Assembly (NCBI GenBank): GCA_038204465.1
Contig: JBBRCX010000077.1
Span: 1-21,737 of the forward strand
Source of the DNA: JBBRCX01 sp038204465
GTDB taxonomy: Bacteria; Planctomycetota; Phycisphaerae; Tepidisphaerales; Tepidisphaeraceae
Direction: 5' to 3'
DNA: 21,737 nt
The position numbers and the translations under genes are program-made. The notes beneath the pieces were generated by a model. The model saw only the letters and a list, made by a program, of their open reading frames with translations, was not told the DNA's origin and ran no database searches. Below, in pieces: positions 1 through 6,882 of the stretch (positions are counted from its first letter, which is position 1; each line of letters opens with the position of its first letter).

Positions 1-140
1 GCGTTGGCGCCGGAGTGGGCGGCACATTGAACCTGACTGGTGGAGTGACGGGGGACGGCTGGCGGGGGTGTGGGGGTTTCATGGGAGCCGGATGGGAGCG
101 GCTTGGGGGAGAGATGGGTTTGGGATGGGAAAACAGCGAA
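1..140 (-). other. C-rich, G-poor spacer downstream of accD
   Basis: No convincing gene lies in 1-291. On the plus strand I count 63 G and 19 C in bases 1-120, so in the direction of accD transcription the segment is very C-rich and G-poor. It starts about 150 nt past the accD stop. Bases 141-291 show no clear hairpin terminator. C-rich, G-poor RNA downstream of a gene is the known signature of Rho loading. That reading is inference, and simple low-complexity spacer DNA is the alternative. The short ORFs here look like by-products of the skew. Confidence 0.4.
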
Positions 141-291
141 AAAACACGGGATCGGGCGCTGCGGCGTCGAAAGAGGGTGACTCGTCGGTGGGTGGCGGAG
201 AATTGCGCAGGGTCGGCGCGTGGTTCCGCCGAAAGTGCCGGGGGGTGACGGGATGGAGGGCGGGGGGATTGCCGGCCATCCGGTCCCGCGG

Positions 292-1122
292 TTACTTGGC
301 GCAGAAGTCGACCAGGCGGGCGACTTCGCTGCGGAGGTCTTTGCGGTGGACGACGAAGTCGATGAAGCCGTGCTCTTCGAGGAACTCGCTGCGTTGGAAG
401 CCGTCGGGCAGCTCGACCTTGATGGTGTTCCAGATGGTGCGCGGGCCGGCGAAGCCGATGAGGGCCTTGGGCTCGGCGATGATGAAGTCGCCGAGCATGG
501 CGAAGCTGGCGGTGACGCCGCCGGTGGTGGGGTCGGCGAGGAGGCTGATGAACAATCCGCCGGCCTCGTCGAGGCGTGCGAGGGCGGCGCTGGTTTTGGC
601 CATCTGCATGAGCGAGAGGGCCGACTCCTGCATGCGCGCTCCGCCGGAGCAGCTGACCACCAGCAGCGGGAGCTTGTCTTCGGCGGCGGCTTCGATGGTG
701 CGGGTGATCTTCTCGCCGACCACGCTTCCCATCGATCCCATCATGAAGGTTGGATCCATGACGGCGAGCATCAGCGGCCGGCCCTTGATGAAGCCTTTGC
801 CGCAGACGACTGCGTCGCTGTTGCCGGTTTTTTCCTGCTCGGACTTGAGCCGTTCCTTGTAGCTCTTCTTGTCGACGAACTTGAGAGGGTCGGTGGGCTC
901 GACGTCGGCGAATCGTTCTTCGAAACTTCCGGGATCGACGATCTGTTCGATGCGCGTGCGGGCGCTGACGCGGAAGTGATGCTGGCACCCGGGACAGACG
1001 TGAAGCGCTTCCTCGACGACCTTGCGGAAGAGCATGTCGCCGCACTCGGGGCAGCGCATCCAGAGGCCCTCGGGGACGCCTTCCTTCTGGAGTTTCATGC
1101 CTTCGTTTGGGGCCTGCGACAT
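292..1122 (-). CDS. accD: Acetyl-CoA carboxylase, carboxyltransferase subunit beta
   Basis: AccD is the beta half of the carboxyltransferase that moves the carboxyl group from carboxybiotin to acetyl-CoA, making malonyl-CoA for fatty acid synthesis in the cytoplasm with AccA, AccB and AccC. The 276-residue product has the N-terminal zinc ribbon, CPEC at 24-27 and CPGC at 43-46. It also has the crotonase-like core with GGARMQE and a C-terminal GFQRSEFLEEHGFID stretch typical of the family. E. coli AccD is about 304 residues, so this is slightly short but complete. The start at MSQAPNEG was chosen because it lies just before the zinc ribbon; the frame stays open to 1407 but then runs antisense-like through rpe with a non-conserved Pro/Ser-rich sequence. 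No good Shine-Dalgarno precedes the ATG. It is third after pgk and rpe on this strand, 124 bp from rpe. accA is not in the window. Confidence 0.95.
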   Translation of the reverse strand: MSQAPNEGMKLQKEGVPEGLWMRCPECGDMLFRKVVEEALHVCPGCQHHFRVSARTRIEQIVDPGSFEERFADVEPTDPLKFVDKKSYKERLKSEQEKTGNSDAVVCGKGFIKGRPLMLAVMDPTFMMGSMGSVVGEKITRTIEAAAEDKLPLLVVSCSGGARMQESALSLMQMAKTSAALARLDEAGGLFISLLADPTTGGVTASFAMLGDFIIAEPKALIGFAGPRTIWNTIKVELPDGFQRSEFLEEHGFIDFVVHRKDLRSEVARLVDFCAK

Positions 1123-1246
1123 GGGGATTAGTTTAAGGAGGGAGAGGGATGGTGGATAGAGGGAGCGGGAGCGACGTGGAGACGGTGCTGCGAGCGGCGG
1201 GGCTTGCTTTGGGGGCTGTCCGAATCGGCGACCCCCAGCGTCGGCG

Positions 1247-1942
1247 CTATCGGCGGTCGTGGGCCTGAACTTTCTCGAGGCTCGTTCGCAGTTCGGCGAT
1301 GGCGGCGTTGCGATCGGGCGGATCGAAGATTGCACTGGCGATGACGAACCAGTCGACGCCGGCCTCGGCGGCGGGGGCGATGGTTTGGGCGTTGATGCCG
1401 CCGTCAATTTCGAGGCGCTGGTCTTTTCGAAGGCGCTTGCGCACCGCGCGCACCTTCGCGAGCATGTCGGGCATAAAGTTCTGACCGGAGAAGCCGGGCT
1501 CGACGCTCATGATCAGGACGACGTCGACTCGATCGAGCGCCGGCCAGAGCGATTCAACGGGGGTGGCGGGCTTGAGGGTGATGCCGACGTTGCAGCCGTT
1601 CTTTCGGATCTCATCGGCGGTTGCTTTGGGATCCTGGACGGCCTCGACGTGGAAGGTGATGTTCTGCGCGCCGGCTTTCACCAGAGGCGGCGCGTAACGG
1701 GCGGGCTCGGAGATCATCAGATGCGCGTCGAGGTAAGCGTTCGTGGACTTCCGCGCTGCTTTCACGATGGCGGGGCCGAAGCTGATGTTGGGGACGAAGT
1801 GGCCGTCCATGATGTCGAGATGCAGGAAGTCGGAGCCGGCTTGCAGCACTTCTGCGATCTCGCTGCCGAGCTTGGAGAAATCGGCGGAGAGGATGGACGC
1901 CGCGATCTGGGGCGCGGTCGAGTTGAATGGATTGGCAGTCAC
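1247..1942 (-). CDS. rpe: Ribulose-phosphate 3-epimerase
   Basis: Rpe interconverts D-ribulose 5-phosphate and D-xylulose 5-phosphate in the pentose phosphate or Calvin pathway. The 231-residue protein is full length for the family and shows a TIM-barrel signature set: SILSADF (16-22), HLDIMDGHFVPN (41-52, with the metal and catalytic His and Asp), the phosphate-binding VEPGFSGQ and the second catalytic Asp in EIDGGI. The start is GTG; the next in-frame Met is inside the catalytic motif, so GTG is needed. No clear Shine-Dalgarno is visible. It lies 50 bp downstream of pgk and is probably co-transcribed with it. rpiB, which supplies the same substrate, is about 3 kb away on the same strand. 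Confidence 0.95.
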   Translation of the reverse strand: MTANPFNSTAPQIAASILSADFSKLGSEIAEVLQAGSDFLHLDIMDGHFVPNISFGPAIVKAARKSTNAYLDAHLMISEPARYAPPLVKAGAQNITFHVEAVQDPKATADEIRKNGCNVGITLKPATPVESLWPALDRVDVVLIMSVEPGFSGQNFMPDMLAKVRAVRKRLRKDQRLEIDGGINAQTIAPAAEAGVDWFVIASAIFDPPDRNAAIAELRTSLEKVQAHDRR

Positions 1943-1992
1943 GATGGTGATGAGACGGAGCTCACGAGAGTTCGAGCCGGACGATGATGAGT

Positions 1993-3177
1993 TTAGTCGA
2001 GAATATCCAAGGTCGAGAAGTGGCCCTTCTCGAGGAATTCCAGCGACGCACCGCCGCCGGTACTGACGTGACTGACTTTATCCGCCAGCCCGAGTTGTTC
2101 GATCGCCGCCGCACTGTCGCCGCCGCCGACGATCGTGGTGGCGGCGTTTTTCGCGGTCGCGTCCGCCATCGCCTGCGCCACCGCGCGCGTCCCGTCGGCA
2201 AAAGGCTTCTTCTCGAACACGCCCATCGGTCCGTTCCAGACAACCGTTTTCGCCTTGATGATCTCGTCGGCATACAACTTGCGCGTCCTGGGACCAATAT
2301 CCAGGCCTTCCATTTCCGCGGGGATGTTGCCTTCGACGACGCTCGTGCTGGCTGTATCCGTTATCTCGTTGCTGACGATGTTATCGACCGGTAGCCGGAT
2401 CTTCCCGGCCGCGTTCTGCAGCAGCGAATTCGCTAAGTCGATCTTGTCGCGCTCAACCAAACTTTTGCCGACTTGCTTGCCTTGAGCGAGAAAGAATGTG
2501 TAGGCCATCGCCCCGCCGATTAAAAACATGTCGGCTTTGACGAGCAACTGCTCGATGACCTTGATCTTGTCGGAGACTTTGGCGCCGCCAAGGATCGCGA
2601 GGAAGGGTCGCGCCGGATTTGAAATTGCGTTGCTGAGGAACTTCAGCTCCTTCTGGATCAGGAAGCCGATCACTCGCGGCTTGCCCTGCATTGCCTGCGG
2701 CACGCCGAAGGTGCTGGCGTGCTCGCGATGGGCGGTGCCGAAGGCGTCGTTCACATATGCATCGCCGAGCCGGGCAAGTTGGCGCGCGAAATTGGGGTCG
2801 TTCGCTTCTTCTTCTTTGTGGAAACGGAGGTTTTCCAGGAGCAGAGCTTCGCCGTCCTTGAGCTGCGCCGCGGCTTTCTCCGCGACGGGGCCGATGCAGT
2901 CATCGACGAAAGCGACCGGCTTGCCGAGCAACTCGCTCAGCTTCGCCGCCACAGGCTTCAACGAGAACTTTGGCTCAGGGCCGCCCTTGGGGCGTCCGAG
3001 GTGCGACATGAGGATGAGGCGTCCGCCGCGCTCCCGCACGTTCCGTATTGTGGGCAGTGCCTGCTCGATGCGGCGATCGTCCGTGATCTTGCCGGCTTCG
3101 ATGGGCACATTGAAATCCACGCGCGTCAGCATGCGCTTCCCCCGGACCTCGATGTCCGCCACCGTCTTCTTCGCCAT
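1993..3177 (-). CDS. pgk: Phosphoglycerate kinase
   Basis: Pgk transfers phosphate between 1,3-bisphosphoglycerate and ADP in glycolysis, and works in reverse in gluconeogenesis. At 394 residues it has the usual bacterial length. Family motifs are RVDFNVP (19-25), SHLGRPKG (58-65), GGAKVSDK in the linker region and the nucleotide-binding GGGDSAAA near the C-terminus. An AAGGAG Shine-Dalgarno sits 7 nt before the ATG, and a good sigma70-like promoter lies just upstream (3206-3233). It is the first gene of the pgk-rpe-accD series. No gap (GAPDH) gene is next to it, unlike many gap-pgk operons. Confidence 0.97.
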   Translation of the reverse strand: MAKKTVADIEVRGKRMLTRVDFNVPIEAGKITDDRRIEQALPTIRNVRERGGRLILMSHLGRPKGGPEPKFSLKPVAAKLSELLGKPVAFVDDCIGPVAEKAAAQLKDGEALLLENLRFHKEEEANDPNFARQLARLGDAYVNDAFGTAHREHASTFGVPQAMQGKPRVIGFLIQKELKFLSNAISNPARPFLAILGGAKVSDKIKVIEQLLVKADMFLIGGAMAYTFFLAQGKQVGKSLVERDKIDLANSLLQNAAGKIRLPVDNIVSNEITDTASTSVVEGNIPAEMEGLDIGPRTRKLYADEIIKAKTVVWNGPMGVFEKKPFADGTRAVAQAMADATAKNAATTIVGGGDSAAAIEQLGLADKVSHVSTGGGASLEFLEKGHFSTLDILD

Positions 3178-3205
3178 CCCTGCGCTCCTTCACATTTCGC
3201 CGGGG

Positions 3206-3233
3206 ATGCTATGGAGCAGGCATGGCAAGTCAA
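3206..3233 (-). promoter_or_regulatory. Candidate sigma70-type promoter for pgk
   Basis: Read on the minus strand, TTGACT (5/6 match to -35) is followed by 16 bp and TAGCAT (4/6 match to -10). A start about 7 nt further would give a leader of roughly 20-25 nt containing the AAGGAG ribosome site. Position and spacing fit; it has not been tested. Confidence 0.45.
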
Positions 3234-3253
3234 GAAACCATTCGAAACCATTC
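3234..3253. repeat. 10-bp tandem repeat x2 between pgk and hisI
   Basis: The decamer GAAACCATTC occurs twice in direct tandem in the 127-bp divergent spacer, directly upstream of the pgk -35 element. This is seen directly. Its helical-turn spacing and position would suit a regulator-binding site, but two copies could also be a chance slippage duplication. Confidence 0.5.
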
Positions 3254-3304
3254 GATGCGTGGACGCGTGTTGACAAAGGGCGCGGCACGGCGGAGAACCG
3301 TATC

Positions 3305-3721
3305 ATGGACGTGCGACTGGAGAGCCTAAAATATGACGCCGACGGGCTGGTCCCGGCAATCATCCAGGATTTCAGAACGGGGCAGGTGCTCATGATGGCC
3401 TGGATGAATCAGGATGCACTGGCGAGGACTGTCGAGACCGGACAGACACACTTCTTCAGCCGCAGCCGGAACCGGCTCTGGCTCAAGGGTGAGACAAGCG
3501 GGCACGTCCAGCACCTGAAATCGATCAGCGTGGACTGCGACCAGGATGTGCTGCTGATCAAGGTCGAGCAGATAGGGGCCGCCTGCCACGAGGGTTATTA
3601 CAGCTGCTTCTATCGCGAATACGATGTCGGCGGCGACTGGAAGATTGTAGGCAAGAAAGTTTTTGATCCGGAGAAGGTGTACTCGAAGACTTTCCCTTCC
3701 GCACCGCTGCCTCCACCGTGA
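3305..3721 (+). CDS. hisI: Phosphoribosyl-AMP cyclohydrolase
   Basis: HisI opens the adenine ring of phosphoribosyl-AMP to give ProFAR, the third step of histidine biosynthesis. The 138-residue product is a stand-alone cyclohydrolase without a fused HisE domain. Diagnostic motifs are present: TGQTHFFSRSR (45-55), WLKGETSGH (59-67), the metal-binding DCDQD (77-81) and the ACHEGYYSCF zinc cysteines (C94, C101). The ATG at 3305 has a GGAG element 9-10 nt upstream. The reading frame is open further left, but that part is antisense to pgk and is not HisI. Its TGA overlaps the GTG start of the next gene. No other his gene is in the window, so this is a dispersed histidine gene. Confidence 0.95.
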   Translation: MDVRLESLKYDADGLVPAIIQDFRTGQVLMMAWMNQDALARTVETGQTHFFSRSRNRLWLKGETSGHVQHLKSISVDCDQDVLLIKVEQIGAACHEGYYSCFYREYDVGGDWKIVGKKVFDPEKVYSKTFPSAPLPPP

Positions 3722-4986
3722 GCACACGCACCGCGCCGGAAATTGTCCAATCACCTCCGGATGCGGCCAGCTCCGATTACGGCCCCACGCTGTCCTTCGG
3801 CATGTTGGCCATCTACCTGACTCTGATCATCCTTGGGTTTTTAATCATCCGTTTCGGCGGAATCGCGCAAGCCGGCAATGAAATGAGCCTTCGCCGAAGC
3901 CTGTTTACATCGGTGAACGCCGCGACGCTGACCGGTTTTCAGCAGAGCATTGCCATCGACGAGTTGGCGGCGGACAGCCGCGGCGCACCAATAACCCTGC
4001 TGGCGCTGACCCTGGCTGGAACGCTCTTCAGTCTAATTGTCGGCGGAATGGCAGTCGTACGCATTGTCCGCATTGCGTTCTCTGACGCGCAGGTCATCGT
4101 CGGGGCGTTCGTGGTGACGATCCTCGCACTGCTCGCGGGGTCCGCGGCTCTTATGTCGCGCGAGCGAGGATTGTTCGACGCAGTGTTCCAGGCGGCCAGC
4201 GCGTTCGGCAACAGCGGACTAACCATCGGCGTGTTGAGCGGCGTCGGCAAGCCGCAAACACACTTCGTTCTGCTTCCACTGGCGTTCGCAGGCGGACTGG
4301 GGCTGCCTGTGCTGATGCAGCTCTACTCGCGCGCCATCGGCGGCCCAAGCCTCAGCGTTCACAGTCGCACGGTGATCGCAAGCTCGCTCGCGCTTTATGT
4401 CGCCGGGACACTGCTCTTCTCCATCTTGCTCTGGCCGCATAAGGACCTGGAGAAGCCAGCCGGCGCGGCTGCGGACTGGCGAAACGCGTTGGAATCGGCT
4501 TCAGCCGCCTCTCTGAATAGCCGCACAGCGGGCCTGCCGTTTGAGTATGTCAACGCGATGCCACGGACGATGCAGTGGGCATTGCTCGTGTTCATGCTGA
4601 TCGGCGCCAGCCCGGGCGGCACTGGAGGCGGCGTCAAGACGACGGCGCTCGTTCGCCTCACCGACGGCGCCGTCAGGGCCCTTCGGCGGCGGCCCGTCTC
4701 GCGCGGCTTCGGGATCGCCATCGTGTGGCTCGCGCTTTACCTCTTCATTACGCTCGCTGGGTTTCTGCTGCTGCTGAGCAGCGAGCCGGACGTCCCCGCG
4801 GATCGGCTCTTCTTCCTCGCGTTCAGCGCGGTCAGCAACGTCGGACTGTCACACGACGCTGTTTCGATCGCGGGCAATGGGCTGCTGACGATGTGCATAA
4901 TGATGCTGCTGGGCAGGCTGGTCCCGCTGGCAATTCTCTGGTGGATGGCCTCGACCGCGCGGCGCGAAGACCTCGCGATCGGCTGA
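3718..4986 (+). CDS. TrkH/KtrB-family potassium uptake protein
   Basis: This is an inner-membrane channel-like subunit for K+ (or Na+-coupled K+) uptake, of the SKT superfamily. The 422-residue protein has about eight hydrophobic M1-P-M2 style segments. The four pore-loop filters are recognisable around NAATLTG (67-73), AFGNSG (162-167), LNSRTAG (266-272) and SAVSNVG (370-376). The IGASPGGTGGGVKTT loop (295-309) is the hallmark of the third repeat. The length matches KtrB more than the longer TrkH. It starts with GTG inside the hisI stop (GTGA, 4-bp overlap), suggesting translational coupling. The first 20 residues are polar and Pro/Thr-rich. No RCK/TrkA/KtrA regulator is nearby, so which subtype it is cannot be fixed. 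Its stop directly abuts the rpiB stop. Confidence 0.88.
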   Translation: MSTRTAPEIVQSPPDAASSDYGPTLSFGMLAIYLTLIILGFLIIRFGGIAQAGNEMSLRRSLFTSVNAATLTGFQQSIAIDELAADSRGAPITLLALTLAGTLFSLIVGGMAVVRIVRIAFSDAQVIVGAFVVTILALLAGSAALMSRERGLFDAVFQAASAFGNSGLTIGVLSGVGKPQTHFVLLPLAFAGGLGLPVLMQLYSRAIGGPSLSVHSRTVIASSLALYVAGTLLFSILLWPHKDLEKPAGAAADWRNALESASAASLNSRTAGLPFEYVNAMPRTMQWALLVFMLIGASPGGTGGGVKTTALVRLTDGAVRALRRRPVSRGFGIAIVWLALYLFITLAGFLLLLSSEPDVPADRLFFLAFSAVSNVGLSHDAVSIAGNGLLTMCIMMLLGRLVPLAILWWMASTARREDLAIG

Positions 4987-5487
4987 TCATCGGCGGGTGA
5001 CAGAGCTATCAGCCGGCACGCGGCCGTCCGGATCGCAAATACCGCGCTCTTCAAGCTCAAGTTGTTTGAGCTTCTCGACGCGGCGCACGTGCCGCCCGTC
5101 GGCGAACGGGGTGGCGAGAAAGATCTCCACGATCTGCCGGATCTGGTCCTCGCTGAGTAAGTCGGTCCCGAGGCACAGCACGTTGCAGTGATTGTGCTCG
5201 CGAGCCCGGCGGGCGGTTACCTGGTCGTGGGCAAGGGCCGCACGAATACCAACGATCTTGTTGGCGGCGATGGACATGCCGATCCCGCTGCCGTCCATGA
5301 GAATGGCGGCTTCAGCGCGGCCGGCCGTGACGGCGCGGGCCGCGGGCGCCGCGAAGTCCGGATAGTCACACGCGGCGGTGCTGGCGCAGCCGAAATCCTC
5401 GATCTCATGCTCCAGCTTTTTCAATAGCGGGAGCAGCCGCACTTTGGCGTCGTAGCCGCGATGGTCACATGCAACTGCCAGCTTCAT
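4987..5487 (-). CDS. rpiB: Ribose 5-phosphate isomerase B (RpiB/LacAB family)
   Basis: RpiB interconverts ribose 5-phosphate and ribulose 5-phosphate. The ATG at 5487 gives 166 residues starting directly at the beta-strand before CDHRG (7-11); longer in-frame sequence to 5583 is not family-like. Seen motifs are the substrate-binding DHRG, GSGIGMSIAANK (66-77), REHNHCNVLCLG (97-107) with the conserved His98/Asn99, and a C-terminal GRHVRRVEKL. The residue at the E. coli catalytic cysteine position (Cys66, in ICGTG) is Asp65 here (MDGSG), so proton transfer must differ from the E. coli type; family members without this Cys are known, such as the mycobacterial enzyme. It lies 67 bp downstream of the Sua5-YwlE fusion and is probably in the same transcript. 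Confidence 0.88.
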   Translation of the reverse strand: MKLAVACDHRGYDAKVRLLPLLKKLEHEIEDFGCASTAACDYPDFAAPAARAVTAGRAEAAILMDGSGIGMSIAANKIVGIRAALAHDQVTARRAREHNHCNVLCLGTDLLSEDQIRQIVEIFLATPFADGRHVRRVEKLKQLELEERGICDPDGRVPADSSVTRR

Positions 5488-5554
5488 TGGGTTCCCGCTA
5501 AGCCCAAGTATTCCAGGCGAATTGACTCTATCACCTACATTCTCGTTCCTGCAG

Positions 5555-6682
5555 CTACGTGATCTCCTGCAGGCGCTTCTCAATCAGCGCCTCGAGCTGC
5601 CCAGCGAGATCCTGATACAGCGCGGTATCCCCACCGATCGGATCATCGATGTCGCCCATGGGATCGAGAGTGTCTACCTTCTCCCTCGCCGAGGGCACCA
5701 GCGCCGTAACCGCCTGCGCATGATTCCTGCTCATTGCGAAGATCATGTCGGCCTGGTGAATCAACTCGACCGTGAGAGGCCGCGACCGATGCTGGGACAG
5801 GTCGGCGCCGAGTCCACGAAGCGCCTCGACCGCCTGCGGCGTCGCGCGCGAACCCTGCAGGGCAAAGCTGCCTGCCGATAAGACGCTGATGCCTTTCTTC
5901 TCGAGGTCCGGCTCGGCGACATCGAGCTTGCGGGCGAGCAACCGCCGGGCGATCGCCTCCGCCATGGGAGAGCGGCAGGTGTTGCCGCTGCAGACGAACA
6001 GGATCGTCGTGCGCAGCAGCCGCTCTATAATCCGCTCGTCATACACACCCTGGCGCACGACCTCATATTTTTCGGGACCAACTTTCAGAATGGTGGAGGG
6101 CTTTAAATAGCGCGAGGGACCTGCGTCGAAGATGAGGTCGACTTGGTCACGTACTTCATCGGCGAGCTTGTCAGCGGACCAGCCGGCCAGGGAAGCCGAT
6201 GCGAAGGAACCGGCGAGGATCATCGCGACCGGGCCTTGTACGGCGGAGATGACGTCCGTCGCCACGATGTGGTCCGGGCACCGCAATGTAATGCTCGAGC
6301 CCGAGTACATCTCCAATTCATTCAACCGTAACTCTTTGCTCACCTGAGCGCGCCGTTCCGGGGGCACGTCGAACACCAGGCCCACCGGGCCGGGCCAGAG
6401 CTTCTTGATCATCCGCTCCTCGAACTCGTTAAGTGGCCCAAGATAGCGTTTTGCCTCGTCGCGAGCGGCCAGATGAATGGTGAAAGGCTGCGAAGCACCC
6501 TCATCGCCGCGCAGCTCCGCCAGCCGCTTGCGCGCCCCGGGATGGGTGAGCAGCCCGGCCGCTCCATATACCGTTTCGGTAGGAAGGACGACTATTCCGC
6601 CGGAATTCAACAGCTCAGACCCCCGCGCGACCTGCGAGTCATAATCACCGACATCGAAAATGTGAACAATTGAAGCCGCCAT
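5555..6682 (-). CDS. Fusion of Sua5/TsaC-like domain and low-molecular-weight (YwlE-type) phosphatase
   Basis: This 375-residue protein carries two enzymes. Residues 1-215 form a Sua5/YrdC/TsaC domain, which makes threonylcarbamoyl-AMP for the tRNA t6A modification; PTETVYG at 34-40, LWPGP at 95-99 and the SGSS/T region around 127-131 support this. Residues 225-375 form a low-molecular-weight phosphatase. Its P-loop is CSGNTCRS (Cys231 nucleophile, Arg237), and DDPIGG (346-351) supplies the general-acid Asp. Thr rather than Ile within the loop (GNTCR) matches the protein-arginine phosphatase YwlE rather than classic tyrosine phosphatases. ATG at 6682 follows a TTG in frame; AGAGG is just upstream. 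rpiB follows, as in the Bacillus ywlC-ywlE-ywlF cluster. The fusion is continuous with no internal stop. Arginine-phosphatase activity is inferred from the motif only. Confidence 0.9.
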   Translation of the reverse strand: MAASIVHIFDVGDYDSQVARGSELLNSGGIVVLPTETVYGAAGLLTHPGARKRLAELRGDEGASQPFTIHLAARDEAKRYLGPLNEFEERMIKKLWPGPVGLVFDVPPERRAQVSKELRLNELEMYSGSSITLRCPDHIVATDVISAVQGPVAMILAGSFASASLAGWSADKLADEVRDQVDLIFDAGPSRYLKPSTILKVGPEKYEVVRQGVYDERIIERLLRTTILFVCSGNTCRSPMAEAIARRLLARKLDVAEPDLEKKGISVLSAGSFALQGSRATPQAVEALRGLGADLSQHRSRPLTVELIHQADMIFAMSRNHAQAVTALVPSAREKVDTLDPMGDIDDPIGGDTALYQDLAGQLEALIEKRLQEIT

Positions 6683-6693
6683 CAACCTCTGCG

Positions 6694-6725
6694 GATATAT
6701 GAGGCAAGCTGATCAAGGGTGTCAA
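6694..6725 (-). promoter_or_regulatory. Weak candidate promoter for the Sua5-YwlE fusion gene
   Basis: On the minus strand a perfect TTGACA is followed by an AT-rich CATATATC: CATATA at 18 bp or TATATC at 20 bp spacing. The -10 would lie only about 12 nt before the ATG, giving an almost leaderless transcript. The spacing is not ideal, so this is low confidence. The rest of the 200-bp spacer (6686-6882) holds only short GGCAAATC-like direct repeats. Confidence 0.25.
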
Positions 6726-6882
6726 GGCAGGCAAATCAAGGCAAATCGGCAGTGGCTCGTAGCGAAGCGCCGCACGACGCAGCGTGCAACTGGCACCCGA
6801 AGGTTCCGGATTGTCACAGCAATTCGGTGATCGGATGAAGACGCAGCAATGGAACTGAGCGAGAACAGACGCTCGGCGTCCC

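Noticed and set aside
220..1131. Long plus-strand open frame opposite accD (and similar ones opposite rpe, pgk and others)
   Set aside because: These are antisense shadows of clear family proteins in high-GC DNA, with acidic or low-complexity translations and no domain.
1123..1407. N-terminal extension of accD
   Set aside because: The added Pro/Ser-rich sequence overlaps the conserved end of rpe and lies before the zinc ribbon that normally begins the protein.
2528..3304. Upstream in-frame extension of hisI
   Set aside because: It is antisense to pgk; HisI homology begins only at 3305, where a ribosome site is present.
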